Assembly: GCA_963995505.1 (NCBI GenBank)
Contig: OZ023194.1
Span: 10,288,428 to 10,352,427, forward strand
Reading direction: 5' to 3'
Length of the DNA stretch: 64,000 nucleotides
Source of the DNA: Hypericum androsaemum
Taxonomy: Eukaryota > Streptophyta > Magnoliopsida > Malpighiales > Hypericaceae
Shown: positions 1-11,250 of the stretch, piece by piece
How the letters are laid out: each line of letters begins with the position of its first letter
Position numbering within the stretch: position 1 is the first letter of the stretch
The notes under the pieces: model-generated
Database searches by the model: none
Told to the model about the DNA's origin: nothing
What the model saw: only the letters and a program-made list of their open reading frames with translations
Position numbers and translations under genes: made by a program

Positions 1-850
1 TGTCTTTTCTTTAAACACAAGAAAAGATTCTTAGTATTAGTAACCAAAAAATTATAGTATTGTTAACTGTATTCGTACCTTCTTGTTTATAATTCTAATG
101 TTGTTTTTATTTAGGACATTATGGATCGATACGTTATGTTCTTGTCTTACAGTGCATGGTTTTAAAAAATGACCCGGAGGCCGACCCGGGATTTCTCCCG
201 TCCTCTGGGTCGGCCGGTCGGACCGGGCGAACCACCGGTCGGACCAAAATTTTTTATTTTTAAATATTTTAAATAATATATATATGTAGGTTAAAATATA
301 CTTATTTTCTATACAAAAAAAAGTAGACTTAATTTTTTATCTCTCCACTCTATAAATCTACTTTTTTATTTATTTATTACTTTATAAATTTGTCAAATCA
401 ATTTTTTTCCTCGAAAACCACAAAAAAAAGTCAATTTCGTCCATTTTTGTACTAACCAGGTTCGACCGGTCAGGATGGACCTCAAAATTGGTCTGTCCGA
501 CCATATTTGGTCTGGTTAGTACAGACCCCGGTCAAAAGCCTAAAAATGACCCGATCTTGTGCCCGTTTCACGGTTCAAGTGGTCGAACCACCGGTCGGAC
601 CGCATTTTTTAAAACCATGTTACTGTGGAGCACTTTCTAAGTGGCCTGATTGCGACAATACCAATCTTATTGTCATTAAATTTTGAATTGGATTTAGGCG
701 AAACTATGCGCCTCACCCAAGTGGCATGCAAAATGTTGGCCCACATTTTTGTTCATTCATTTGAGATTTTGTTGAGGGACGAGGTATTTTAGAGCCTTCG
801 AGCTTTTTTCTATTATTCATCTTAACTCCTACACTTGAAATTGCATATTT
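1..850. repeat. Segmental duplicate, copy A (interrupted)
   Basis: Positions 1-154 and about 690-845 match 14985-15340 in the same order and strand. Shared words include CTTTAAACACAA, TATTAGTAACCA, TACCTTCTTGTTT, TTTAGGACATTATGGATC, CACCTCACCCAAG and TATTATTCATCTTAACT. The copy is split by the hAT-like insertion at 155-619. No reading frame of note lies inside. It is an old duplication of non-coding DNA or a dispersed repeat; its outer edge lies left of the window. Confidence 0.7.
155..619. mobile_element. hAT-like MITE, GGTCGGACC family, copy 1
   Basis: Perfect 17-bp terminal inverted repeats lie at 155-171 (CATGGTTTTAAAAAATG) and 603-619. They are flanked by near-identical 8-mers, TTACAGTG (147-154) and TTACTGTG (620-627), as expected for an 8-bp hAT target duplication with one later change. 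The subterminal regions are rich in GGTCGGACCGG and GACCCGG words and the centre is AT-rich. It has no coding capacity. The related copies are at 10768-11250 and 44080-44455. Confidence 0.7.
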
Positions 851-1378
851 TTTTTCTAAATGCCAAATTAAATTCTTATCAAGGAAAAGTTTACTTTTGT
901 ACCATGTAGTTTGTGGACCCAGTCCGAGGCGAGCCCCCGTCAACAACAGGCGACCTGGAACTCGCCTTCCTACGACCCAGGCGAGCTGTCCACGAGGCCT
1001 AGTCTGAGGCGAGCTCGTCCCACAGGCCAAAATAAACTTCCGGTATAAAGAGCCGAGGTGAGCTCCCTTAGCGAGGTGAGCTCATTTTGCTAGCCCTGGC
1101 GAGCAGAACCACGAGAGGAGGTCCAAGCGAGCTCATTTTAGGTTCATGCAAGTTTACGGGATACTTCATAAATAAGTAATCATCTATATTAGCTAGTAAA
1201 GCAGGAACGTAATGTAAGGCCCAAGGGTTAGAGTTGGTGGAGAGGGGAAGGAGGGGTTTATATAGATTATAAGCGCCCGTAGAGGAAGTTGAAGTTTCCT
1301 ATTAACGCCATTTCCCGGTGTTTTTCACTTTTTGTAAACCGACATAAAAATATATTTTTAGGAGAATGACCGGATCTT
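850..1378. other. Intergenic; GC-rich block with repeated GGCGAGCTC words
   Basis: Positions about 915-1140 are unusually GC-rich for this window and repeat variants of AGGCGAGCTC and GAGGTGAGCTC several times. After it comes a TATA-like TTTATATAGATTATA at about 1258. No gene is seen. The composition and weak promoter-like signal would fit a fragment of an LTR, but no terminal repeats or target duplication were found. Confidence 0.35.
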
Positions 1379-2037
1379 ACTAGGAGTGAGCAAATAGTCT
1401 AGACCAGACCCAAACAAATCTCTCCATGAGAACCTAGAACCATTTTAAAGAAAATATGAAATCCGAACTATACTATTTGATCATTGGTTTTAGACGAGAT
1501 CGACTCAATTATTTTGGTCTAGTCTTAGTTGGATCCAAAAGAACCATAATAAAAAAAAGATGATTATGAAAAGAAGGGCAACGAGGGACGACAAAAAAGT
1601 TCAAGTGAGATGTATAAAATGGCGAGAGATAACAATTATGATTTAGCATTTAGGATTGTGGTCAAGGATTATCAAATAATTATAAATTGATGTTAGTGCA
1701 TATTTGAGGAAAAAAATATTAATTGTGTGTATGTGCCATGTGATTTTTTCCTATGTCTAAAAAAATTATGATTTGGTTCGGTTCTCTATGTTTTTTTCAA
1801 AAATGACCCAGACCAAATTCGAGAACCATTTTCTGAACAAACAAATAACTGATCCGAACCAATTCGTCTTGGATCTGATTCTGTACCGGATATTTTGGTT
1901 TAGACCGGGTTAGTTCTGTAACTTTTCACTGTAAACTCACCTTTAAGTCTGATGGTAATTGACTCTGAATATCATAATTAAAAAAACTCTAAAAGTTCTG
2001 TGAAGCTTAACAGTGAGCGTGTGGTCCTTTGGGTTGG
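1379..2037. repeat. Degenerate hAT-like remnant and intergenic DNA
   Basis: The stretch opens with TAGGAGTGAGCAAATAG, which resembles the ends of common plant hAT MITEs. Near 1890-1935 it has TTTAGACCGGGTTAG, a loose inverted counterpart of AGTCTAGACCAGACC at 1395. No clean right end or target duplication could be found, so this is only a probable old insertion. No coding sequence is seen. Confidence 0.3.
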
Positions 2038-2045
2038 GGCGTGGG

Positions 2046-2986
2046 TAGGGATGGCAATGGGCAGGATCCGGGTAGGATCCATATCCTTATCCTCTTTTTA
2101 AATGGTGGATCCAGATCCTTACCCTCATCTTCTTTAAAAATAAGGATTTAGGCAGGATCTGTGTCCTAAAAAATCGGGGAGGATCAGGGCAGCCTGCGGG
2201 TCCAATTTTTTTTAAATATTTAATTTTTAAAAATTAAATTATCTTTTGATAGTTTTTAAATAGCAGTGGAACATTTTCATGCATTAAACAAATCAATACA
2301 AAGAAACCAAACAAACAAATCCAAAAAATGTTGAAGTTGGGTAAGTTAAAATTGAAAATTTGGTTCGTAATTTTAGCTGCTATTACATGGGGCATGTGGC
2401 TGCTTCATACAATATTATCTTGTGGCTGCTTCATACGGTATTATCTTTAATAAGGCGAGGTGCGATAATGAGCTTTTCCTGCATTCTGTCTTCTTTCATG
2501 CTCAAGAGTGGATTCTTTGGACGGATGGCTCGATCATTCACAATCAATTGTTGCTCAATTTCTTGATTGCCTACGAGGATTTATAGGTCCCTCTTCTTCA
2601 CCTCTTGAGGCTGAGGAAACGTTTTAGTCGAGGCTGGGGTTGTTTGTACCTGATGTAAATATCGGGCCCCTGTATCACTTCTTTCTTTTTGTGGTTGCTC
2701 TGTTTTAAACTATCGTTGTAGTAAAGAATATTTAGCTACCAAAAATTTGAGAATTTGGTATTATGTCTAATAATTAGTATACATATATATTATTTTAATA
2801 TTAATTTATAAAATTCGGGTAAGATCAGGGCAGGATCCTATAGATCCATATCCATGCCCTTATCTTTTTAAAATATCAGGATCCGGATAGGATCAGGGTA
2901 TACACCCAGTCAAAGTCAATAAATCTTGGACCCTTCGGATCTGGATCTGGATAGACTCTCAAGATAAGGGTCTAATTGCCATCCTA
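2046..2986. mobile_element. Non-autonomous hAT transposon, TAGGGATGGCAAT family, copy 1 (941 bp)
   Basis: The ends are TAGGGATGGCAAT at 2046 and ATTGCCATCCTA at 2975-2986 (one C lost from CATCCCTA). An exact 8-bp target duplication, GGCGTGGG, lies at 2038-2045 and 2987-2994. Ac/Ds-like ends and 8-bp duplications are diagnostic of hAT elements. Subterminal regions repeat GGATCC/GGATCAGG words. The centre (about 2450-2720) keeps a reading frame shared with the copy at 34931-35874, but here it is cut by TAG at about 2624. No transposase is recognised, so it must have moved with help from another element. Confidence 0.9.
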
Positions 2987-2994
2987 GGCGTGGG

Positions 2995-4105
2995 GCACCT
3001 ATCTCTTGATATGTCTCGTGGAATTTAGTTTCCTTAATTTTGTTTGTTTTGATTTTAAACAAAAAAAAATCGGCGGGACATTGACGGGTGGCGAGTCAAT
3101 GGACGGTTCTGTTTCAGTTGTGGTCTGATTCTGCAAATCTCAAACGGTATGTTTCATTAACTCTTTAACCCCTAAAAAAAGTTAACTCTCCAACGACTAT
3201 TGCATTAATTGAAAATTAAAGTAATATCTATTAAAAGGTAAACTTTTGTAGGGGAATATGAAAATTCAGTATTATTGTATCTATTCAGTATTATTCAGTA
3301 CGCCCCCTAGATCAGTTGTTAGAACTGATATGCAATATGGTGGAAACTTAATTAGTTGCCAATCTTTTCTAATAAATGAACCAAATGGGAACGACACCCT
3401 AGTCCCTAGAAAATGGATAATTGCTACGAACACACTTATTTAGGGCAGTGGGGTACATATTTCTATGGGGCCGCCTCAGCAAATGGTGACCCTTGCGGAT
3501 CTGTTGAAAATTCCCCGTCCGGCCCATTGGAACCAAAATCAAGCCCACCACATACATGGATCAAGTGGGGCCCATCAGCAACCAGCTCAGGCCCGCTTTT
3601 CGCAATGACCTGCCCAAAGACCAAATTGTGGCATTTCTCATCTAAGAATTTCTGAGGAGAGTCCATCACACATTTCGCTGCACATGTAACTTGTATTATG
3701 TGCATTGAGTATATCTTTCCGTCCACCTTTACCCTTGGGCTTTTCTCGATTATGGTTTTGTAGCCAGGCTTTGTCTAGGCTGTTCCTTGTGGGGATTTGT
3801 TCTTGGACACTAACCAGTTCAAAATTTGTCACGTGCTTCTTTACTTTTAGCTTGGGGAATGTGATCGTTCACACCTATCTATAGGCAGTCAAAATTCTGA
3901 ATGATGCCTCGGTTCTGTTGAGCATTTTCACAGTACGTGTTCATTTCAAGCCTTCAAACTTTTAACAAATTTCACTATGAGAACATGTTTCCACAATGAA
4001 ATTTATAAGCTGCTGAACTGCAGTAAACAAGTTTTTGTACTCGTAATGTGTCATCAAATTACGGTGCCTCTGTTGTCCGGTATTCGCCAATCTTCAGTCC
4101 ACTAT
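2995..4105. other. Intergenic, 3' flank of the permease gene
   Basis: There is no gene here that I can support. The part at 3460-3640 has slightly raised GC and open frames on both strands of 80-90 residues, but no recognisable domain, splice logic or codon pattern. The interval nearest 4105 would hold the 3' untranslated region and poly(A) signals of the permease gene on the minus strand. Confidence 0.4.
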
Positions 4106-5747
4106 CTAATGCCAAATCCCCAGAATGACAGCAACTGTGAAAAGAAGCAACAGTGTGATGTCTCCTCCTGGCAGAACAGCTGACCTGAAAATTGAAAGAA
4201 AGCCCTTGAGGTCAAATGTTTCAAATAACAATATAATAGGCCATTTATATTCTTGAGGTCATCATTTATAATGAAATGAACTTGGTGCAGTACCTCATCT
4301 TCTTTCTGTGTTGCTGAATGTAGGCCATTAATGGTGGAAGTATGCCGAAAAGGAAGCAATTTGCATACGCTCCTGCAAAGTCGAGAGCTTTTGAAAAGGT
4401 TGAGGGGAAGAATGATCCGATGACTATAGGAACACTAAGTATCAACATCATCACAAGCTTCTGTTGTAATGAATCGAACTCATTCCTGCTTGATTGCTGC
4501 TGAACTGCTGAAGATGCATCACTCCTGAATCCTTGAAATGTAATTGCCCCTGCATTTCCGAGGCGATGAGCAGCGGAAAAACTCACAAAGCCGACTCCTC
4601 CATTTCGGCATGAACTCGAGGACCCATTTGCTTTGCCTGATATCAACTCAAAAGTATCGAGAAGCTGTTTGGGGAAGCTGACGGCATATCCGATCAAGCT
4701 AGTTGCCAAAGCAGAAAATGCAAATCCCTGGACTGCTGATAAGGCGGATGGATTGACAGAAAGCAGAAGCGAAATAGGGTCATCGGTGGAAACAGATATA
4801 TCAGCACCAGCAAGTCCCAGAACTATCAAATTCCACGTCAAGACCATGATCAGAGGGATAGCCCCACCAATCAAGATAGCTTTTCTGGCCTCGGATACGG
4901 AATCCCCAGCGAGCTTGCATATGAAAGGAGTGATGACATGAAACCCCAATGTGAGCACGGTCACAGGAACAGCAGGCAAAATGGACGACACACTCCACGA
5001 CGAAACAGTAAACGAGCGAATAAGATTCTGTCTGGCCACGGATAAACCAGTAGCCACCAGTCCAGTTATGGAGAAAAGCATGAGCAGACATAACAACCTG
5101 TTGACATTATCAATGATCTTGAATGGGAAGAACACGATCAGGAACCCGACAGAAAGAGGAAACAACGAATGAGCTAACACTGCATTAATCCTAGGAAACC
5201 ATTGGGACATTATCGAACCAATGCCCGAGACACAGGCCACCAACAATGAAAAGCTCAAGCTAGCATAGACCACAGCGACTAAAGCACCGAACCTACCACC
5301 CAATGCTTTCGTCGCGAGGACGGTGAAGCTCACCTCTTCAACACCATCCTGTTCCATGGCCGAGAAGCTGAGCTCCGCGACAAGAACGATGGACGAGATG
5401 ACATACAACCAACAGAGGACAATAGCAATGGTGGAAGGTATAGAGCCTGATTTGATGGTTGCAGCAGGCAAACCAAGCATTCCGGGCCCGACCGCAGTGC
5501 CGATGATCAAACTAACCGCACCCCAGAAGCTCTTTTTGGGTCCTCCTTCATCTTGAGGTGCGTAATCCTGGGTAACCGGGGCTCGTGAAGTGCATCTTGG
5601 GATCCGAATAAGAGGGTTTGTATTAGCTAACGAGGTGAACTTGTTAGGGAGGATAACCAATAGGGTATTGTGAGGTGATTGGAGTTTGGATCCTGGACGG
5701 ACATTAGAAGAATATGGATTGAAAACTTTGGGAGATAGGTGGAGCAT
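4106..5747 (-). CDS. Plastid-type tryptophan/tyrosine permease family transporter
   Basis: This is a predicted aromatic amino-acid transporter of the Trp_Tyr_perm family (Pfam PF03222), the plant branch of bacterial TyrP/Mtr. Exon 1 is 5747-4294 and exon 2 is 4184-4106. The 109-bp intron has a GT donor (ATGAG/GTACTG) and a TTTCAG/GTCAGC acceptor. Splicing replaces the read-through tail with a final hydrophobic helix (ITLLLLFTVAVILGIW) and a TAG stop, giving 510 aa, the usual length. Residues 1 to about 55 are Ser/Thr/basic-rich and nearly free of acid residues, like a chloroplast transit peptide. The family motif GTAVGPGMLGLPAAT follows at about residues 83-97, then some ten further hydrophobic segments. 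A Ser-rich loop (about residues 385-435) separates the last helices. Inner-envelope location and substrate are inferred from the family. The start ATG is the first in a long open exon. Confidence 0.92.
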
Positions 5748-7254
5748 TTGTGGTATCTTGTACTGTTTGGATACAGTAGCAGTCGTAGGAATCTTTGGGT
5801 CTGAGGAATCTGAGATTGAAAAGTGTGAGAGACTACTGGGAGAGTTCCTAGTTGGCTGCTGACCCGTAGTAGATAAAGATCTTCTGGGCCTAACTTGGTA
5901 ACGTAAGATTTCTGTTTTTTTTTTTTTGGTCAGGAAGATTTCTGTTTAAATGGGTTTGTAGCCCAATCAAATTGTAGACCTATTCACTTCCAAAATTAAG
6001 GTTGCAGTGAAACCTATTCAAAGTGATATGTTTTAAAGTGATAATTTTTCTACATCGATAAAAAAAAAATATTCGTCTAGGGATCAGCTTTAAAATTTAA
6101 TTAGCCTTCTATCGTAATAACTAATACTTTTTTATAAAATTTTAGTGTTAAATTTCGGTATTAGTTTTTGTATAAAGTGATATTTTTTAATAAACACATA
6201 GTTTTACCTACTTTACGAATTCAATTTTTTTGTAAGATATTATTTTGTGCTAGATTTACTTTTTTGATAAATTTTTGCATCATTATTCATCTTCTTAATT
6301 GACTTTAAATAGTTATTGTTGTAAAAAAAAATAACTTAATCATAAGCAGGAATTTTGGGTGACTTCAATATAGATAAAGTAATTTTTTAATATTTACGTA
6401 TTTATTACTAAAAACTCAATTTAAATATTTGACTTTAGCGAAATTTTATTTTACAATCTTTTTTTAACCACCTGGTATTCGACCAAATTCGATAGGATCT
6501 TGAAAGGTGGCAAAAGTGGTAGAAAACTTCGATAGAAAATAATTTTTCGTCAAAATCGTGGGGACTTAATTTTTTAAACGATACAAATGAAGTCTAAAAA
6601 AGGAAACAAAGAAGTGCCAGGAAAAGTACCGACGGGTCTTTGCCCTTATTTATTTGATTTGTTATTTACTTATTTTTTCCAAAATAATAATGGATTTTAT
6701 TTGATGGGGTTACTATAGTTCGAATTCGGATAAAAAAGGGCAATTTTACGAATGAAAGTTCAGTTAAAAGGACGGACCTCTTCGTACTAGGTTCAGGTTG
6801 CCGAGAAGTGGTGAAGACCCATGGCAAATTTATTTCCGCTACGAACCTCTTCCTAAGGATCAAATCAAGTCATATTCTAGGGCCCGGGCCTGCACGGCAA
6901 ATAAGGTCCAATCCAATTCAGAATTGACTGTTTCCCCAATGGCTACTTGTACTTCGGCCACAGGAAATATGTACTCACCAACTGGGGCCTCGCGCTCGGG
7001 GTTAGTGGAATTTTTTTTTTGCTGAAAAGTAAATTTTTATATTTGCTAAAATTTGAAGTCTGAATCTCTCTAAAATTAGATAGAATTTTGGTTAATTAAA
7101 AAGGAAAAAATTATTTCCAAATGCTCAAGTTGTTGCATGGTCCACTCAGCGGATCAGATAACTGCTATCTGCTTTTGTCAATAAATGTTTCAAAATACAG
7201 AAATACCATTTTTTAAAGAGTTTTGGTAATCTTATGGAGCAAAAATAGAAAATG
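5748..7254. other. 5' flank of the permease gene, then AT-rich intergenic DNA
   Basis: Positions 5748-5900 are the likely 5' leader of the permease (minus strand). From about 5990 the sequence is very AT-rich; GCAGTGAAACCTATTCAAAG near 6004 resembles the end of a common plant DNA-transposon repeat, but no matching right end was found. A short open frame at 6798-7025 has no recognisable features. No gene is supported. Confidence 0.4.
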
Positions 7255-7720
7255 CAGGATTGAAACCCTCAACTCTCACCTCCAACAAATCCAAATGCAA
7301 AATCATGTTAGCTAATGCAAACATCAAGAGATGGACATTGAAAAACAGCTGGCTGAACTATACAATAAGGAGATGTATTGGAAACAGAGATCCAGAATCA
7401 AATGGCTTCAATGGGGTGGGTGACAGGAACCCCTCTTCTTCTTTTTTCCATACATCTATCGCACATATGAGATAGTGAAACCAGATTGTGAAGTTGAAAA
7501 ATGATCTTGGTTTTTGGAAATAAGAGGAACAAGAGCTCAAAACTCTTGTTCATAATCATTTTACCAGCATTTGTTCAGCCTTGCTTTTACCTAATGCAGC
7601 TCCTTTTTTGCAGTGCATTCCACACTTGGTGTCTGAAACAATGGCAAGTGATCTAACATGCCACATTTCAGATGGGAAGCACTAAAGCTCCGGGCCGAGA
7701 TAGGTTTTCAGGTTTTTTTT
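7255..7720 (+). pseudogene. L1-type LINE fragment (endonuclease/RT junction)
   Basis: The translation contains the phrase typical of plant L1 elements between the endonuclease and reverse transcriptase: LAELYNKEMYWKQRSRIKWL in one frame (about 7348-7410), continued as GDRN..FFHTS after a frame change at the GGGGTGGGTGAC run (about 7413-7425). Further on, MGSTKAPGRDRF (7675-7710) matches the conserved KAPGPDGF start of the LINE RT domain. Frameshifts and stops show that it is dead, and both ends are missing. Identification rests on recalled family motifs. Confidence 0.75.
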
Positions 7721-7954
7721 TTCTTCTTCTTCTTATCAAAAATGTTGGCCTATTGTATCTTCAAAACCGATCAGTTAAGTGGTAGATAAGTTTGAATCCA
7801 CTGTTGTACCTAGGGAGCTAAATAGAACTTTCATCACCCTCTTCCCAAGAAATCAAATCCATAATAATAGTCATGACCAATTGACCTATGCAACTTTGCA
7901 TATAAAGTATAGAACCTTAGATGAAAGATTTAATAATAGAATGTAAGGGGGATT

Positions 7955-8180
7955 TTGTCCATCCAGTTGTTTTCAAGTTTTTTGGGATGTTGTTGCTTGA
8001 GGGGTTGTTCGTCTCTGGTTTTGCAGATTGTTTGTGCCAAAGTCCGGGAGGGTGACCAGCGGATCATGCGCATCAAGGTGCATGACCCCCTAGGACGAGA
8101 CGTCTTGATTGTTGATGACTTGGTTCAGTCAGGTGGCACTTTGATTGAATGCCACTGTGATCGAAGAGTTTGACAAGGCA
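7955..8180 (+). pseudogene. Ribose-phosphate pyrophosphokinase (PRS) exon fragment
   Basis: After an intron-like pyrimidine tract ending TTTTGCAG (about 8027), the frame reads [13 protein letters not shown], then [18 protein letters not shown]. This contains the PRPP-binding loop (DLVQSGGT, cf. VDD..xSGGT) of phosphoribosyltransferase-fold PRPP synthetases, closest to the plant cytosolic class II enzyme (PRS4-type). Homology ends right after LIEC, with no following exon. Because the splice acceptor is kept, the fragment was copied from genomic DNA rather than from mRNA. It lies just upstream of another gene fragment, which suggests captured or shuffled DNA. It is not functional. Confidence 0.75.
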
Positions 8181-8324
8181 TGTCCATACCTCTGTTTGAA
8201 GTTCTTGTCGATTTGATGAGCTGAGCTTCTATGGAAGCTAGGAGACGGTTATTTTCTATAGAAGGTCTTAGAAGGTTAGAGAAGCAATCGGGAAAGAGAA
8301 ATTGGATTGAAAAGATGATTACTG

Positions 8325-8880
8325 AAATTGGTCTTCTCCTTCTCCGCCTCCCTTGTGGGCTCCATCACTGTCTCCATCTGCAATACCCACGTCCACGACC
8401 ACGCCGACAATGTCCTTGTCATCTATCGGTCAGTCTGCTCCGTCGTCAAGCAACGATGGCATCTCGGGCATGGACTTCAGCCTGCCGCTCATCGCCATGG
8501 TTGTAATTGTGGCGGCGGTCTTCCTACTGGTCACCTACTCCCGACTCCTTTCGTGCCACATCATCCTTCTCATCCTTTAGTTCTGCCGGTGGTGGCTAGC
8601 ATCAGCGCCGCAGGTTCCAGCTGCCGTCCTACTCCACCATATTCTCCAACTTAGACTCGCCTCTCCTCATGTTCGACTATTCCTCATTTGACGGGGCCGC
8701 TGGCTTCTATGTGTACTCCCCTTACGGGCTTGACGACTCCGTCATCAAGACAATCCTTCTCTCCCTCTACAATCCGATGTCGAAGGATGCCATTCTGCGA
8801 GTTTGTGCCATGTGGCGGAGACGGTGGTTGGGACCTTCCAGACAATTTTTCAGAATGTATTTTCCAAACTTCTCTTAAAA
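8325..8880 (+). pseudogene. ATL-type RING-H2 E3 ligase fragment, RING domain lost
   Basis: One frame carries FSLPLIAMVVIVAAVFLLVT (about 8480-8540), the membrane segment of ATL ubiquitin ligases. A second frame, about 8640-8830, carries GLDDSVIKTILLSLYNPMSK, the ATL GLD motif and its following strand, which precede the RING-H2 domain. A frameshift separates them, and the expected Cys/His RING-H2 pattern is absent, replaced by unrelated sequence after about 8800. The GC content is much higher than in the flanks, fitting a relocated piece of a GC-rich, intronless ATL gene. It is a dead fragment; the assignment is from recalled family motifs. Confidence 0.65.
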
Positions 8881-8884
8881 TAAG

Positions 8885-9511
8885 TTAAAGATTATATCTA
8901 TGTGAAGTAGAAATAGAAATTGATAAGGTACAAATAAGTTTAAAGAAAAAAATAATTATTAATTTTGGAGGATAGTTCAAACATGAAAATTTTAATGTTG
9001 AACAATTTAAAAATACTATTATCCCACATTGTCTAACCCTAAATGAGAAATGATTCTTTCTATCAATTTTTATTTTACTTATGGTAATTGAATTCAAAAA
9101 TCAAAATTCACATCGAAAACTATATATTTGTCACTTTCTCAAACCAGATGGGAACCCATGCAAGCAATAAACTCTCAGAATTATCTAATCGCAACATTGT
9201 TTATGTAATTAAGACTAATTAAATATCATATGATTAGGTTAACCATAAATTAAAATTAAATTATTGGTATTCTAATTCCCATCCGCCCTCGGTGTTTCTC
9301 TCTCATTCTGAGGTAAAAATCTCATAATCTCTGCTTATTTTTCCATCCCCTACTTATATCATCTACTGCCATCTAAAGCAAGCAAAAAGTGGGCTTTAAA
9401 AGAAAAATAGAAAAACCAACAGATTTAGCCCATGCCCCAGCAAAATAAGAAATATGTAAATAAAATTAAAAAGCCCATCCGTACTTGAACAATAAATCTA
9501 CTCTGGCTCCA
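8885..9511. other. AT-rich intergenic DNA
   Basis: No gene, RNA gene or closed transposon is visible in this stretch. Confidence 0.5.
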
Positions 9512-9520
9512 TTGATTCTT

Positions 9521-10086
9521 GGGACAAGTCTCAGTGAGTACCCTGTAGTTTTATACTTTCAGAATTAAGGTTATATGGTTTCAAATTAGGAATTTAGTAT
9601 CCTGTGGTTTACACATTTTTTCTCGGGCATATCCAGGGCAGCTGCCCAGCCATCTGAATTTGCCATGTCATATTTACAGTCTACGTGGCACGCCATCTCA
9701 TCCTTTTTTATCCATGCAACTAATGACGTGGCAAGTCATAAAATTTTAAAATGGTGCCAAATTTTTCTATATTTTTCAAAATCATCAATTTTTAAAATTG
9801 ATGATGTGGCAAGTCATAAAATTTTTTCAAAATTTTGTACAAAAATTTGGCACCATTTTAAAATTTTATGACTTGCCATATCATCAATTGCATGGATAAA
9901 AATGGATGAGATGGCACGCCATGTAGATCGTAAATATGACATGGCAAATCCAGTTGGTCGGGCAGCTACCCTGGACCTGCCCGAGAAAAAATGTGTAAAC
10001 CACAGGATACTAAATTCTCAATTTGAAATCACATGGCTTTAATTCTGAAAGTCTGAAACTACAGGATACTTACTGGGACTTATCCC
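9521..10086. mobile_element. Foldback Mutator-type element without triplet array (566 bp)
   Basis: The whole element is one imperfect hairpin. Left end GGGACAAGTCTCAGTGAGTA pairs with right end TACTTACTGGGACTTATCCC. An exact 9-bp target duplication, TTGATTCTT, lies at 9512-9520 and 10087-10095, the Mutator (MULE) signature. The arms contain ACCCTGTAGT and GTATCCTGTGGTTT blocks, a GGGCAGCTGCCC palindrome and CACGTGGCACG, the same order of motifs as in the elements at 32695, 43151 and 59492. The stem tip is AT-rich (AAAATTTTATGACTTGCCA copies) and lacks a GGA/TCC array. No transposase is encoded. Confidence 0.88.
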
Positions 10087-10095
10087 TTGATTCTT

Positions 10096-10767
10096 TTCTC
10101 CCTCGACCACATTGTCTTCTTCAAGCCTTGTTCTTCATTTTCTTAACACCTTCTTTGTGTCCTCCATTGTTGCTCCTCTTTTGTTTCTTTTTGCCAGCTT
10201 TGCCATCTCTCATCTCGACCATTTCTCTTGCAAAATTTTCCACGTAATAGACTGCCACGTAGCTTTTCGCCGCCTCCTCTTGATCCTCCCCAAATGAACG
10301 GCAATAGCTATCACCACAGTTCTACGCAAGCTCCAAGTGAGAACGACATTGCTCGTGAGCCTAAGGAGTAGGAGGAAGAGGAGGAGGGGATGTAGTGTAA
10401 AAAGTGGCAGAGGCGGTGGTGGGGAGAGAGTGGGGTCTCGCGGGTGGCGGGAGGGTGTAAATGTGGAGGTAGGGAAGGGGTAATTTTGACATTTCTACGT
10501 TGTCGAACCAAAAATAGAGATTCTCTTTATTATAGTAAGATGGGTCTTGGAGATGGCTTTTCAATGGCTCCTCTTCCCCGCTGGCGGCGAAGGTGTTGAA
10601 ATGATGTCTCGTTGGTGACAAAGGGCTTGAAGTTGCATATAAGACTACCTCCATGAACAACCCACTCCAATCTAAGTCACGGAATAAATAATTAATTTCT
10701 CTCCCATTCACACCCAATCTAACTCAATTAAATATTTTTCTGCCCACATCAACAATCTAGTCCAAAC
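10096..10767. other. Intergenic DNA, no supported gene
   Basis: Open frames of 60-118 residues exist on both strands (the longest at 10361-10717, minus) but show low-complexity Pro/Ser tracts and no domain. Mixed purine tracts occur at 10370-10470. I see nothing that supports a gene. Confidence 0.4.
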
Positions 10768-11250
10768 CATTTTTTTTGAGACAGTGGTCCAACTGATGGT
10801 CTGACCGGTCGGACTGCAAATCGAAGCCAATATCGGGTCAAAAAACTAAGTTCGAACGGTTACCTAACGAACCCGAAGATTTTTGGTCAGACCGGGCAGT
10901 TAGCTCGAATTTTTGACCCAAAAAAATCCAGTTCGTTAGGTTTGACCAAAAAATCAACCCAAAAACTAGATTTCACCCAACCCAACCCAAAAAAATTAGA
11001 TTTTATACTCGATTTTTCTAAATCAACACAAAATAAACTAAATCTATAAAGATAATTATACTAAATATGAAATAAATTTACCAACATTTCAAGAATATTA
11101 ATTTTTAAACCTATTATTTACTAAATATATATTAAAAATATAAATAATAAACCACCGGTCCGATCGCTGGATTGACCAGTCAGACCAGTTGACCCGAAGA
11201 ACGGACCAAAATCCGGGTCGCTCTCTGGATCATTTTTGAAAACAATGGTC
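10768..11250. mobile_element. hAT-like MITE, GGTCGGACC family, copy 2 (diverged)
   Basis: Read on the minus strand, the right end (CATTGTTTTCAAAAATGATC, then GACCCGGATTTTGG) matches the left end of the element at 155-619. Both share GGTCTGACCGGTCGGAC blocks near the edges and an AT-rich centre. The left terminus is degraded. GGTCCAACT occurs just inside or outside both edges (about 10785 and 11248) and may be a duplicated target. Boundaries are approximate and no coding sequence is present. Confidence 0.55.

Noticed and set aside
4266..4293. Read-through end of the permease exon (…RYCTKFISL stop)
   Set aside because: A GT donor at 4293 and an in-phase exon at 4184-4106 restore the expected final helix, so the read-through tail is intronic.
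4633..5556. Plus-strand frames overlapping the permease
   Set aside because: Antisense shadows of the permease exon.
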